Notes: generated from the sequence alone by a model not told the origin. Positions 25,504 through 34,991 are shown, counted from the stretch's first letter. The stretch: 64,000 bases of DNA from Nocardia vulneris (GCF_001613425.1 NZ_BDCI01000021.1:62001-126000); one strand, 5' to 3'. Numbers and translations are program-made.

Positions 25504-27054
25504 GTGACGACGGAATCGACGAATACCGGATCGCCCGAGACCCCGGATCGCGTCCAGGGCAGGCAATCGGATTCGGCGCCCAGGGGTAACCTGCGGCCGC
25601 CGGACGCGCCCGTACTCGGTCCGCGCCCGGTTTATCGTCCGCATGTCGACACGCATACCGCCCGCGCCTTCCGCAGGCCGTCCGGGCAGTCGGGTTCGTT
25701 CGCCGAACCGCTGCCCCGGGGCGCCGCTCCGGTCGCGGGCGCGGATCTGCAGAACCGTCCGCCGGACGCGGTGCTGGCCGAGGCTTTCGGCCGCCCGGAG
25801 GGCTCCACCGAACTGTTGCAGCGCGACCCCGACGCGGCCGAGGGCACCGCGACCGTCGCGGGCCCGGTCGATCCGTGGCGTGATCCCACCGCTGCCGCAC
25901 GGCTGGGCGCTCCCGCAGTGCCGACCCCCACCGCCGAACCACTGCCGCAGGCGCGGCGGCTGAGCGCCCGCGAGGTACTTTTCGGCTCCCGGGTCGCACC
26001 CAAGGCGCTGGCTCTGCTCGCCGTCCTCGCGCTCGCGGTCGGTGTGCTCGGCGGCCTCGTCGGCAGGCTGACCGCCGAGCAGGCTTCGACGCTCACCTCG
26101 CGCAAGGTCACGCTGGAGCAGAGCGCCGACACCGAGCAACCGCACAGCCAGATCGCCAAGGTGGCCAACGCGGTGCTGCCGTCGGTGGTATCCATCCGGG
26201 TCACCGTCGGCGACAACGGCGCGACCGGTTCCGGCGTGGTGATCGACGGCCAGGGTTTCATCACCACCAACAACCACGTGGTGTCGATGGCCGCCCAGGA
26301 CAAGACCAACCGGGCCACCATCCAGGTCACCTTCTCCGACGGCACGAAGGTGCCCGCGCAGATCGTGGGCCGGGATCCGAAGACCGATCTCGCGGTGCTC
26401 AAGGTCGACGTCAAGAACCTCACCGTGGCCAAGCTCGGCAAGTCCGACAACATCCAGGTCGGCGACGAGGTGCTGGCCATCGGCTCGCCGCTCGGGCTGA
26501 GCAAGACGGTCACCTCCGGCATCGTCAGTGCGCTGCACCGCCCCGTCGCCCTCGAGGGCGAGGGCAGCGATACCAAAGCCGTGATCGACGCGGTGCAGAC
26601 CGACGCCTCGATCAACCCCGGCAACTCCGGCGGCGCACTGGTCGACATGGAGGGCCGGCTCGTCGGCATCAACACCGCGATCCGCAGCGAATCCGGCGGC
26701 TCGGTCGGCCTCGGCTTCGCGATCCCGATCGATCAGGTGACGAACGTGGCGCAGACCCTGATCCGCGACGGCGTCATGCATCACGCGCAGCTCGGCGTCA
26801 GCGCGCAGACCAAGAACGTGGCCAACGAGGTGATGTCCGGCGCCCGGGTCGCCGATGTCACGCCCGGCAGCCCGGCGGCGAAGGCCGGCATCGTCGAGGG
26901 CGATGTCATCGTCAAGGTCGGCGATCGCGAGGTGACCTCGCGCGACGAGCTGGTTCTCGCCGTGCAGCTGAACAAGATCGGCGACACCGTGACCGTCCAG
27001 CTGATCCGCGACGGCAGGCGGGTCGACGTGCCGGTCACCTTGCAGTCGGACTGA
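25504..27054 (+). CDS. htrA: HtrA/DegP-type serine protease with PDZ domain
   Basis: A 516-residue membrane-tethered protease of the periplasm-like space. About 165 hydrophilic, Pro-rich cytoplasmic residues precede a membrane helix APKALALLAVLALAVGVLGG. The trypsin-like domain has the triad His in TNNHVVS (near 257), Asp in KTDLAVLKV (near 295) and Ser in NPGNSGGALVD (near 375). The PDZ domain (VADVTPGSPAAKAGIVEGDV) is C-terminal. It begins 11 bases after rseA, in the sigE operon order of mycobacteria (Rv1223). It degrades or refolds damaged envelope proteins. Confidence 0.93.
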   Translation: MTTESTNTGSPETPDRVQGRQSDSAPRGNLRPPDAPVLGPRPVYRPHVDTHTARAFRRPSGQSGSFAEPLPRGAAPVAGADLQNRPPDAVLAEAFGRPEGSTELLQRDPDAAEGTATVAGPVDPWRDPTAAARLGAPAVPTPTAEPLPQARRLSAREVLFGSRVAPKALALLAVLALAVGVLGGLVGRLTAEQASTLTSRKVTLEQSADTEQPHSQIAKVANAVLPSVVSIRVTVGDNGATGSGVVIDGQGFITTNNHVVSMAAQDKTNRATIQVTFSDGTKVPAQIVGRDPKTDLAVLKVDVKNLTVAKLGKSDNIQVGDEVLAIGSPLGLSKTVTSGIVSALHRPVALEGEGSDTKAVIDAVQTDASINPGNSGGALVDMEGRLVGINTAIRSESGGSVGLGFAIPIDQVTNVAQTLIRDGVMHHAQLGVSAQTKNVANEVMSGARVADVTPGSPAAKAGIVEGDVIVKVGDREVTSRDELVLAVQLNKIGDTVTVQLIRDGRRVDVPVTLQSD

Positions 27055-27331
27055 TCCCACAGGCGGCGACCCAGACCATGGAACTGTGAATCTTCCAGTA
27101 CCGCACGGCGTCCGCCGCATGAGTCTCCCCAGTTCACCCAGGGTCCTGTGAGATAGGTCTCACCGCTTCGGCGGGTGACGATCAACGCGTTGTCGTTGCG
27201 GGCATCGTGCGGGCAGTCGTCGTCGCGGCGGCTGCCCGCAGTTCGATCGGGGTCGCGCGGGCCGGATCCGCGGGTTCCCCAGCGGTGAATCCGACTGAGC
27301 CGCTGGTCGGGTGGCCGGGTAGCCTGGAAAC

Positions 27332-27748
27332 GTGTTCAGCAACATCGGCTGGAGCGAGATGATGATCTTGCTCGTCGCCGCCCTCGTGATCCTCGGACCG
27401 GAGCGACTGCCCGGCGCGGTTCGCTGGACCACGCGCAGCCTGCGCCAGGTGCGCGACTACGCCAGCGGCGCCACCGCGCAGCTGAAGGACGAACTCGGCC
27501 CGGAATTCGAGGACCTGCGCAAGCCGCTGGCCGATCTGAACGAACTGCGCGGTATGACTCCGCGCTCGATGGTCACCAAACACCTTCTCAACGGCGACGA
27601 TTCGATCCTGAAGAATCTGGAGAGCGCGCTGCCCGACAAGAAGGACATCTACGGCACCGGCGGCGCGATGCCGGACTATCCGATGCCGAAGCTGGAAAAA
27701 CCGTTGGAGCGCAACGAGCGTCCGCCGATCGATACCGACGCCACCTGA
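27332..27748 (+). CDS. tatB: Twin-arginine translocase subunit TatB
   Basis: A 138-residue protein starting at GTG 27332. The single N-terminal helix [20 protein letters not shown] with [14 protein letters not shown] is the TatA/B signature, and the amphipathic helix and acidic cytoplasmic tail follow. TatB recognises folded twin-arginine substrates together with TatC. It lies after sigE, rseA and htrA as in M. tuberculosis (Rv1224). The 277 bases between htrA and tatB carry no recognisable gene. Confidence 0.9.
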   Translation: MFSNIGWSEMMILLVAALVILGPERLPGAVRWTTRSLRQVRDYASGATAQLKDELGPEFEDLRKPLADLNELRGMTPRSMVTKHLLNGDDSILKNLESALPDKKDIYGTGGAMPDYPMPKLEKPLERNERPPIDTDAT

Positions 27749-27848
27749 CGCCCAGAAGATCATCGAACTGGCCCATACGAGTCACGAGTAGGGCTCAGTG
27801 TCAAGAAAGCTAAACACCTTGGCGTGTCCAGCTGTCTAGACTTCGCAC

Positions 27849-28706
27849 ATGTCGGCCGATGACGTGGCGCGAGTTTTCGCGATCGAAGACAAGGTCGAGC
27901 GTTTGAAGGCGGCCACCGATGGGGTGGCGGCGGCCCAGCAGACGATCAACGAACTCACCAGGATTCGCCGTGCCGTGATCCGGGAACTCCACGCCGAAGG
28001 CTGGACGTTCGCGAGAATCGGTGCGGCAGCCGGGCTTTCCCGCGCCCGAATCCATCAGGTCAGCACCCAGGGGCCCGCACCGGAAGGTTTGTTCTTCGGG
28101 CACGGGACGCTGACCGTGCTGGTGCCGGAGGTGCGGGCGGGCCGGGTGATCGGCGCGCCCGATCCGGCGGCGCCGCACCGGCTGGTCGAACTGCTCCGCG
28201 AACTCGGTTTCACCGCTTCGATCGAACACTTCCTGCCGGGCAGGCCGGTCGACCTGAGTCGCGATGGCCTGATCGTGCTCGGCGGGCCCGAGCTGTCCCC
28301 CAGCCTGCGCCAGCTCATCGCGGCGGACCCGCGGTTGCGCCGGGCCGTGGCCCGCGCGGGCGACGCGCGGCGCGGGATCGAGGACCGCGCGGCCCGGCGG
28401 GTCTATCGGCCCGGCGGGCCCGACCCCCACGACATCGCGTATCTGGCTCGATTGCCGCGGCCGGACGGGCGCGGCACGGTGCTGATGATCGACGGCATGC
28501 ACCCGCCGGGTTCGCTCGGTGCCATCCGTTTGCTCGCGACCCGATTGGCGACGCTGCACGAACGCGCCGCGACCCATTTGTTCTCGGTGCTCGTCGCCTG
28601 CCGGTTCGACCGTGCGACCGGTGAGCCGCTGGAGGCCGAACTGCTCACCCCGGTGTACCGCCACGACCCCGAAACCCGTTTGCCCGCACCGGGTCTGCGC
28701 CGCTGA
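27849..28706 (+). CDS. Sigma-70 region-4-like helix-turn-helix DNA-binding protein with C-terminal sensor domain
   Basis: A 285-residue protein. Residues about 35-65 hold an HTH with WTFARIGAAAGLSRARIHQV, similar to sigma factor region 4 and MarR-like winged proteins. After it, residues about 75-285 form a domain with LIVLGGPELSPSLRQLIAAD and DIAYLARLPRPDGRGTVLMI then DGMHPPGSLGA, a pattern I have seen in Streptomyces DNA-binding proteins of this type. The domain presumably senses a ligand or partner, but that is inference. There is no sigma region 2, so it is not a sigma factor. Unknown target. Confidence 0.62.
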   Translation: MSADDVARVFAIEDKVERLKAATDGVAAAQQTINELTRIRRAVIRELHAEGWTFARIGAAAGLSRARIHQVSTQGPAPEGLFFGHGTLTVLVPEVRAGRVIGAPDPAAPHRLVELLRELGFTASIEHFLPGRPVDLSRDGLIVLGGPELSPSLRQLIAADPRLRRAVARAGDARRGIEDRAARRVYRPGGPDPHDIAYLARLPRPDGRGTVLMIDGMHPPGSLGAIRLLATRLATLHERAATHLFSVLVACRFDRATGEPLEAELLTPVYRHDPETRLPAPGLRR

Positions 28707-28856
28707 CCGCGACCCGTCCGGCCGCCGAAGCGACCGTGGCCTGATACCTGCGCGCCCGCAGATGTGGCACAGGTCACGCCGCTCTTCCATTCGGGAATTC
28801 TCGATGCGATGGTTGAATAGCTAGAAGATAACTATGCGTTGATAGGTGAAGTTCCG

Positions 28857-29429
28857 ATGAGTGTTCCAGGTTCGTTTGCAGCCAGTTCCGCACCGACGGT
28901 TCGCACGGTGCGGCGCGATCCGCAGGCTCCGATGAGTCCGGCCGCCGTCGATGCGACCGAACCGACCATCACCACCCATCGGGTCACCTACAGCGATCGG
29001 CTGAAACTGTTCGTCGGCGCGGGCGAAACGATCGAGAGCTACCTGCGCCCGCTCCGCAGGCTCGACGGTCACCACCGCTACTCGGTGCAGCTGACCCGAC
29101 TGCCCGACGCTATGCGCTCCACCGAGATCAGCCCGGCGATCAGCGCCGCGCCGGGCGCGAACTACCTGTTGTGCACCGGCTCCGCCGATGCGGTGGTCGT
29201 CGAACTCTGCCACACCGTCGACGCCGTCACCCGGCGGTTCACCGTCGGCCGGACGGGCAGCCGAGACGGCGAGCCCGGCATCTGCGTCCAGGTGCCCGAC
29301 AGTGTGCCCGCACCATGGATCTACCCGGACGAAGTGTGGACGGCCGAGGAAACCGCCGCGATCTTCGCGAACTATTTCCGCACCGGCACGGTCCCGACCG
29401 GTCTGGTGCTCCGCGAAACGACCGACTGA
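28857..29429 (+). CDS. Hypothetical protein, 190 residues
   Basis: Starts at ATG 28857 with AGGTGA upstream. The first 40 residues are Ser/Ala/Pro-rich and probably unstructured; after that ITTHRVTYSDRLKLFVGAGE and YSVQLTRLP strands suggest an alpha/beta domain. The C-terminus PDEVWTAEETAAIFANYF then RTGTVPTGLVLRE recalls the end of Imm1-type immunity proteins, but the rest does not clearly match, so I only note this. No signal peptide or membrane helix. The next gene, a 71-residue membrane protein, starts 23 bases after the stop with a strong AGGAGG site. Confidence 0.5.
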   Translation: MSVPGSFAASSAPTVRTVRRDPQAPMSPAAVDATEPTITTHRVTYSDRLKLFVGAGETIESYLRPLRRLDGHHRYSVQLTRLPDAMRSTEISPAISAAPGANYLLCTGSADAVVVELCHTVDAVTRRFTVGRTGSRDGEPGICVQVPDSVPAPWIYPDEVWTAEETAAIFANYFRTGTVPTGLVLRETTD

Positions 29430-29451
29430 CGCGTCAACCGAGGAGGCAGTG

Positions 29452-29667
29452 ATGAACCCGCTCATCATCGTCGGCGGCACCGTACTGGTGTTCGGCCTGC
29501 TCGTCCTTGTCGTGACCGTCCTGCGCAGACCCACCGCACCGTACGGCCAACTCACCGTCGCCGCCCTACAGGCGCGACTCGCCGAGGAGAACTCGCCGAG
29601 CGCGCAGGAGGCCGAGGAACGACTCGTCGAGTTGCCGGTCCCCGAGGCGTTGCAAGAATCCTCCTGA
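29452..29667 (+). CDS. Small single-pass membrane protein, 71 residues
   Basis: ATG 29452 after AGGAGG at 29441. One N-terminal helix (LIIVGGTVLVFGLLVLVVTVL) is followed by a cytoplasmic tail RRPTAPYGQLTVAALQARLA and an acidic region. No known family. It is likely co-transcribed with the preceding unknown protein. A 19-base tandem repeat array begins 14 bases after its stop. Confidence 0.55.
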   Translation: MNPLIIVGGTVLVFGLLVLVVTVLRRPTAPYGQLTVAALQARLAEENSPSAQEAEERLVELPVPEALQESS

Positions 29668-29680
29668 TCGCGGGCCCATA

Positions 29681-29793
29681 GCGCAGCGTCGATATCCCAG
29701 CGCAGCGTCAATGGCCCAGCGCAGCGTCAACGGCCCAGCGCAGCGTCATTTCCCAGCGCAGCGTCGATGTCCAGGCGCAGCGTCGATGGCCCG
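29681..29793 (+). repeat. 19-base tandem repeat array, about six copies
   Basis: Units begin at 29681, 29700, 29719, 29738 (18 bases), 29756 and 29775, followed by a partial copy at 29794. Consensus GCGCAGCGTCRATGGCCCA; the core GCGCAGCGTC is identical in all six complete copies. It lies between the small membrane gene and xdhC. Period and lack of spacers rule out a CRISPR array. Such arrays are prone to copy-number change. Confidence 0.9.
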
Positions 29794-29908
29794 GCGCGGC
29801 GCAAACCGCAGGGCGAACCGCGTACGCGGCTACATAGCTTTCGGATAGCTACCCTGAGTAGTACGGCGGCAACACTGCCGTCGCTCAGCTCGAGGGAGGT
29901 ACGTGCCG

Positions 29909-30985
29909 ATGCGCGCAATGCTCGAGCAACTCATCGCTTCACTGGCGCAAGGCCCGGTGGCACTGGCCCGGGTCGTCGATACCACCGGTCCCGGTCCGCG
30001 TGAGCTGGGCGCCGCGATGATCGTCACCGACGCCGGTGCGGTTCTCGGGTCCGTCTCGGGTGGCTGCGTCGAGGCGGCCGTCGTCGAATCCGCCCGGCAG
30101 GTGCTCGACACCGGTCAACCGGTGACCGACCGGTTCGGCTATGCCGACGGTGACGGCCTCGCGGTCGGCTTGACCTGTGGTGGCGAGATCGAGGTGTTCG
30201 TCGAGCCGGTCGGTCGCGACCTGATCCCGATCCTTACCCGGCTGCGACAGGACCTCGAGTCGGGCACGCCGGTCGCGTTGGCCACCCGGATGGACGCGGC
30301 CGGTGCGTGGCAGCTGGTGTACTCGGACAGCGCCGAACCGTGGCACGGGGTGGACCGGGACGCCCGCGCACTGCTCGACGCCGGCCGCAGCGGATTGGTC
30401 GGCGCGGACGAGTGCGAGGTGCACAGCTCGCCGCGACCGCGGGTGTTCGTCCAGGTCTTCGCCGCGCCCGCCCGCATGATCCTGGCCGGTGCCAACGATT
30501 TCGTCCGGGCGCTCAGCCGCACCGGCAGGCAACTCGGCTATCGGGTCACCGTGGTGGACGCACGCGAAACCTTCGCCACCGCAGCCCGATTCCCGGCCGC
30601 GCACGAGGTCGTCGTCGACTGGCCGCACCGCTATCTGCGCGCCGAGCACGAGGCCGGGCGGGTCGACGGCCGCACCGTGGTCTGTGTGCTCACCCACGAC
30701 ACCAAGTTCGACGTGCCGACCATCGCGGCCGCACTGGACCTCGACGACCTCGGTTTCGTCGGCGCCCTCGGTTCCCGGCGCACCCACGCCGAACGCACCG
30801 AGCGACTACGCGCGGCCGGAGTCACCGAGCGCCGCCTGGCCCGCCTGAAGAGCCCACTCGGCCTCGACCTCAACGCGCGCACCCCCGACGAGACCGCGAT
30901 CTCCATCGCCGCCCAGATCCTCGCCGAACGCAGCGCCGCCTCAGCCCGCCCGCTCGACCGCCTCGACGGCCCCATCCACCACTGA
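29909..30985 (+). CDS. xdhC: XdhC/CoxI-family accessory protein for molybdoenzyme maturation
   Basis: A 358-residue protein that helps insert sulfurated molybdenum cofactor into xanthine-dehydrogenase-type enzymes. The N-terminal domain has GPGPRELGAAMIV and LTCGGEIEVFVEP; the C-terminal Rossmann-like domain has RMILAGANDFVRALSRTGRQ and FVGALGSRRTHAERTERLR, then SPLGLDLNARTPDETAISIA. GGAGGT lies at 29893, which favours ATG 29909 (8-base spacing) over GTG 29903. It converges on the paoABC genes that it presumably serves. Confidence 0.87.
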   Translation: MRAMLEQLIASLAQGPVALARVVDTTGPGPRELGAAMIVTDAGAVLGSVSGGCVEAAVVESARQVLDTGQPVTDRFGYADGDGLAVGLTCGGEIEVFVEPVGRDLIPILTRLRQDLESGTPVALATRMDAAGAWQLVYSDSAEPWHGVDRDARALLDAGRSGLVGADECEVHSSPRPRVFVQVFAAPARMILAGANDFVRALSRTGRQLGYRVTVVDARETFATAARFPAAHEVVVDWPHRYLRAEHEAGRVDGRTVVCVLTHDTKFDVPTIAAALDLDDLGFVGALGSRRTHAERTERLRAAGVTERRLARLKSPLGLDLNARTPDETAISIAAQILAERSAASARPLDRLDGPIHH

Positions 30986-31047
30986 CCGGGACATCCACCG
31001 CCCGGATGAATCCCGAAGTGCCGGTGTCCGGTTCGCGGTGGCCGCGC

Positions 31048-33291
31048 TCAGAGTAGGTGTTCGATGCGTAAGGGGATGTCGCGCAGGCGTTTTCCGGTGG
31101 CGTGGTGTACGGCGTTGACGATGGCCGCGGCCGCGCCGATCATGCCGAGTTCGCCGATGCCCTTGACGCCCAAGGGGTTCACCACCGCGTCGTCGACCTC
31201 GACGAACGAGATGTCGACGGCGGGGGCGTCGGCGTTCACCGGCAGCAGGTATTCCAGCAGTGAGGCGTTGGCCCACCGGCCGTCCCGGATATCGGGCACG
31301 CTGCCTTCCATGAGCGCTTGGGACAGGCCCCAATTCATGCCGCCGAGCACCTGACTGCGGGCCAGCTTCACGTTGAGCACCCGCCCCGGCGCGAACGCGC
31401 CGACCATGCGCCGGACCCGGACCAACCCGAGTTCCGGATCGACGGCGACCTCGGCGAACTGCGCGCCGAAGCTCATCTTTCCGTAGGGCGCGGGCGTCGT
31501 CGCGGGCCGCCAGCTGCCGGTCGTCTCGATATCCGAAAGCTGGTTGCGGTCAAGGACATCGGCGTACGAATCGCTGACCGACGGATCGTCGCGCAGCCGC
31601 AACCTGCCGTCGACGCCCTCGATCTCGTCGGGCGTGCGCCCGCGCAGCGGGGAATCGATATCGGCGACCGCGATGTCGATGAGCTGCCGGAGCAGATCGG
31701 AGCAGGTGTTGTGCACCGCGGAACTCACCGCGCTCGCGCCGATCGACCCGACGGTCGCCGCGACGTTCGGATAGTCGGTGTTGCCGATCTCGAATCGGAT
31801 GCGGTCGAACGGCATTCCCATCGCGTCCCCGGCGACCTGGGTCATCGCCGTGGCGACACCGGTGCCGAATTCCTGGGTCCCCGCCTGCACCACGAGCGAC
31901 CCGTCCGAGCGCAGCCGGGCGTGCGCGCGTTGCGGCTGGCCGGGTTCGTACACCGGATAGCCCGCGGTGCCGACGCCCCAGCCGATGAGCCAGTTGCCGT
32001 CGACGTGCGAACCCGGCGTCTGCTGCCGCCCGTCCCAGCCGAATCGCTGCGCGGCCTGCCGCAGGCAATCGAGATAACCGTCGGAACTCCACGGGTTTCC
32101 GCTTTCCGGATCGACCGCGGCGTGATTGCGCAGGCGCAGTTCCACCGGGTCGGCGCCGAGTTGGGTGGCGAGTTCGTCGATCGCGCATTCGAGCGCGACC
32201 ATGCCCGAGGCCTCGCCGGGGCCGCGCATGAAGGTCGGCGTCATGATGTTGGCCTTGATCAGCCGATACTGCCCCTCCCAGTGCGGGATACCGTACGCCT
32301 TGCTCGCCACCTCGAGCGAGGGCTCGGCCCAGTCGTCGAAATGCGAAGTGAGGGAGAGCTTGTGGTGGCGCAGGCCGGTGAACCGGCCCTCGGCGTCGCT
32401 CACCAGCGTGACGCGCTGCTCCTGCTCTTCCCGTAACCCGGTGCCGTAGAACATCTGCTCCCGGTTCAGGATCACCCGGATCGGCCGGCCCAGCTCCCGC
32501 GCGATCAGCGGCGCGAGCGTAACGTGCGGCCACATCATCGCTTTGGCGCCGAAGCCGCCGCCGACGTAGTCCGTCACCACCCGCACCTTGCTCGGCGAGA
32601 TCCCGAGGTGTGCCGCGATGGTCAGCTGGCTGGCCACGATGCCCTGGGTGGCGTCGTAGACGGTGACCGAATCCCCGTTCCACATCGCGGCGGTGACCGA
32701 GCATTCGATCGGATTGTGATGGTTGGCGGCGAACCGGAAGGTCGCGTCGACGGTGTGCGCGGCGGCCGCGGCCGCACCGGCGAAGTCGCCGCGCGACTGC
32801 GTGGCCGGGACGAACCCGGCGAAGATCTTGTCCGGCACATACTGTTCGTCGCGTCCGTCGTCCACACGCACCAGGGCGGGCTGCTCGTCGTAGGTCGCCT
32901 CGATCAGCCGGGCGGCCTGCTGGGCGACCTCGAAGGTATCCGCCACCACCACGGCGATCGGCTGGCCGAAGTAGTGGATCGTGGTGTCCTGCAGGGGAAA
33001 GAAGGTCTGTCCGGGCGCGGGATGGCCGAACAGCGAGGGCACCAGTGGCACCGTGGTGACCCGCGGCAGGTTCTCGTGGGTGAACACGGCCACCGCGCCG
33101 GCTCGCAATGCGCGGCTGATGTCGAGGGAAGTCAGTGTGCCGTTGCCGATCTCGGCGCCCACGAGCACGCCGTACGCGGCGTTCGGCATCGGGATCTCGG
33201 CCGTATAGCGCGCCGCGCCGGTGACCTTGGCGTGCCCGTCGATGCGGTCGCGCGGCTGGCCGATCAGCTTCGCGGCGGCGGGCGCGCTCAT
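31048..33291 (-). CDS. paoC: Aldehyde oxidoreductase molybdenum-binding large subunit (PaoC-like)
   Basis: A 747-residue molybdopterin subunit of the xanthine oxidase family. N-terminal domain DGHAKVTGAARYTAEIPMP, then HYFGQPIAVVVADTFEVAQQ; molybdopterin-binding DYVGGGFGAKAMMWPHV, FMRGPGEASGMVALECAIDE and GTQEFGTGVATAMTQ. The C-terminal KGIGELGMIGAAAAIVNAVH has the catalytic Glu. Its ATG overlaps the stop of paoB by 4 bases. Together with paoA and paoB it oxidises aldehydes to acids. E. coli PaoABC is periplasmic (family knowledge); here no Tat signal is visible in PaoC, and the small subunit (first residues MTIGELPKQDTR) also lacks RR, so the complex is likely cytoplasmic. Confidence 0.88.
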   Translation of the reverse strand: MSAPAAAKLIGQPRDRIDGHAKVTGAARYTAEIPMPNAAYGVLVGAEIGNGTLTSLDISRALRAGAVAVFTHENLPRVTTVPLVPSLFGHPAPGQTFFPLQDTTIHYFGQPIAVVVADTFEVAQQAARLIEATYDEQPALVRVDDGRDEQYVPDKIFAGFVPATQSRGDFAGAAAAAAHTVDATFRFAANHHNPIECSVTAAMWNGDSVTVYDATQGIVASQLTIAAHLGISPSKVRVVTDYVGGGFGAKAMMWPHVTLAPLIARELGRPIRVILNREQMFYGTGLREEQEQRVTLVSDAEGRFTGLRHHKLSLTSHFDDWAEPSLEVASKAYGIPHWEGQYRLIKANIMTPTFMRGPGEASGMVALECAIDELATQLGADPVELRLRNHAAVDPESGNPWSSDGYLDCLRQAAQRFGWDGRQQTPGSHVDGNWLIGWGVGTAGYPVYEPGQPQRAHARLRSDGSLVVQAGTQEFGTGVATAMTQVAGDAMGMPFDRIRFEIGNTDYPNVAATVGSIGASAVSSAVHNTCSDLLRQLIDIAVADIDSPLRGRTPDEIEGVDGRLRLRDDPSVSDSYADVLDRNQLSDIETTGSWRPATTPAPYGKMSFGAQFAEVAVDPELGLVRVRRMVGAFAPGRVLNVKLARSQVLGGMNWGLSQALMEGSVPDIRDGRWANASLLEYLLPVNADAPAVDISFVEVDDAVVNPLGVKGIGELGMIGAAAAIVNAVHHATGKRLRDIPLRIEHLL

Positions 33292-34286
33292 TTCCGATCC
33301 CCTTGCGCCGCGACGGTTTCCAGGGTGCGTACCAGGGTGCGTTGCGCCAGTTCGATTTTGAACCGGTTCATCGGGTGGCTGTCGTCGGCGGCCGCGAGTT
33401 CGGTGGCCGCCGCCGCGGCGAAGTTCTCCTTCGTCGCCGGCTTGCCGGTCAACAGATCCTCGGCCATCCTGGCCCGCCACGGTTTGGTCGCCACGCCGCC
33501 GAGGCCGATCCGGACATCCCGCACGACACCGTCCGCGAGGTCGAGTGCCACGGCCGCGGAAGCGGCGGCGAACTCATAGGATTCGCGGTCGCGCACCTTC
33601 AGGTAGTGCGAGTTCTTCGCGAACGGCAAGGGCGGCACGTCGATCCGGATGATGAGCTCGTCGCTGGTGATCGGATGCTCCAGATGCGGTGTGGCCCCGG
33701 GCAACAGGAAGAAGTCGTCGAAGGGGATGCTGCGGATGCCGCGCGGCCCCTGCACCTGCACCACGGCATCGAGCGCGGTGAGCGGGTTCGCCATATCGGA
33801 GGGGTGCATCGCGAAACAGTGCTCGCTGGTGCCCAATACGGCATTGCCGCGATGCAGGCCGTCGAGGGCGCCGCAGCCGCTGCCGGGCTCGCGCTTGTTG
33901 CAGGCGTAGGCGATATCGCGGAACTGCGGGCAGCGCACCTTCTGCATCAGGTTGCCGCCCATCGACGCCATATTGCGGATCTGCGCGGACGCGCCCTTCC
34001 ACAGCGCGATCGACAGGAACGGGAAGCGTTCCCGCACACCGGGATCGGCCGCGACCTCGCTCATCCGGACCATCGCACCGATGCGCAGCCCGCCGTCCGG
34101 GGTGTGCTCCAGCGCGGTCAGCGGCAGCCGGTTGATGTCGACGACGTTGTCCGGCTCCATCGCGCCGATGCGCAGCATATCCACCAGAGTCGTACCGCCG
34201 GCGAGGAATACGGTGTTCGGACGGGCGGCGACGGCGATGAGCGCCTCGTCCACCGTTTCGGCGCGGGCGAAGGCGATGGGCTTCAT
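33288..34286 (-). CDS. paoB: Aldehyde oxidoreductase FAD-binding subunit with [4Fe-4S] (PaoB-like)
   Basis: A 332-residue FAD domain protein. FLAGGTTLVDMLRIGAMEPD holds the FAD-binding loop, and IRNMASMGGNLMQKVRCPQF leads to four cysteines at about 119, 129, 138 and 157 (CNKREPGSGCGALDG, LGTSEHC) that bind a [4Fe-4S] cluster in E. coli PaoB (family knowledge). Ordinary xanthine dehydrogenase FAD subunits lack this cluster, which fixes the Pao type. 4-base overlaps join it to both neighbouring subunits. Confidence 0.88.
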   Translation of the reverse strand: MKPIAFARAETVDEALIAVAARPNTVFLAGGTTLVDMLRIGAMEPDNVVDINRLPLTALEHTPDGGLRIGAMVRMSEVAADPGVRERFPFLSIALWKGASAQIRNMASMGGNLMQKVRCPQFRDIAYACNKREPGSGCGALDGLHRGNAVLGTSEHCFAMHPSDMANPLTALDAVVQVQGPRGIRSIPFDDFFLLPGATPHLEHPITSDELIIRIDVPPLPFAKNSHYLKVRDRESYEFAAASAAVALDLADGVVRDVRIGLGGVATKPWRARMAEDLLTGKPATKENFAAAAATELAAADDSHPMNRFKIELAQRTLVRTLETVAAQGDRK

Positions 34287-34816
34287 CGGGTCTGCCCCAT
34301 TTCACCCTCCGCGGTCTTTATCGCGTCCCGGATGTTCTGGTAGGCGGCGCAGCGGCAGATATTGCCGCTCATCCATTCGGCGATCTCTTCGTCGCTGCCG
34401 GTATGGCCCTCTTCGATGCATTTGATCGCCGACATGATCTGACCGGGCGTGCAGTAACCGCATTGGAAGCCGTCGCAGCTGATGAACGCGCGCTGCACCG
34501 GATGCAGCTCGTCGCCCTCCGCGACCCCCTCGATCGTGGTGACCTCCCGGCCTTGCACACTCAATGCCAGAGTGAGACAGGACAATTCACGCTTCCCGTC
34601 GACCCACACCGTGCAGGCGCCGCAGGCGCCCTGGTCACACCCCTTCTTGGTGCCGGTGAGGCGCAGATATTCGCGCAGGGCGTCGAGCAGGCTGACCCGG
34701 GGTTCGAGGGCCACCGGAAAATCGTGACCGTTCACCCGCAGCGTGGCCAACGTGTAATCGGGACCGGCAAACTCCGGCTGACGCGTGTCCTGCTTGGGTA
34801 GCTCACCAATAGTCAT
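34283..34816 (-). CDS. paoA: Aldehyde oxidoreductase [2Fe-2S] subunit (PaoA-like)
   Basis: A 177-residue protein with two [2Fe-2S] clusters: plant-type GTKKGCDQGACGACTVWVDG with KRELSC, and the helical-domain cluster CDGFQCGYCTPGQIMSAIKC with SGNICRCAAYQNIRDAI. It passes electrons between molybdenum and FAD subunits. No twin-arginine signal is visible. First gene of the minus-strand paoABC operon; its upstream region 34817-34960 contains a lower-GC stretch that should hold the promoter. Confidence 0.9.
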   Translation of the reverse strand: MTIGELPKQDTRQPEFAGPDYTLATLRVNGHDFPVALEPRVSLLDALREYLRLTGTKKGCDQGACGACTVWVDGKRELSCLTLALSVQGREVTTIEGVAEGDELHPVQRAFISCDGFQCGYCTPGQIMSAIKCIEEGHTGSDEEIAEWMSGNICRCAAYQNIRDAIKTAEGEMGQTR

Positions 34817-34991
34817 AAACGTATCTCCTGCTCATGAGCGCGCGGCGGACGCGTATCTCGAAATACAGCATGCGAACGTAAGACCTGGCAAACATCGTAG
34901 CGTCTGTTCAGCAAACTTGCTCGCGAACCACATCGCCGCCTCAGATCGGCTCGGCAGCCGGTGAATTCGGCACTGCGCGGTCCCGACAGCA

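Noticed and set aside
27061-27331. Hydrophobic reading frame between htrA and tatB
   Set aside because: No start codon in frame and no ribosome-binding site.
29681-29793. CRISPR array
   Set aside because: Units are 19 bases directly abutting, without spacers, and no cas genes are near. It is an ordinary tandem repeat.
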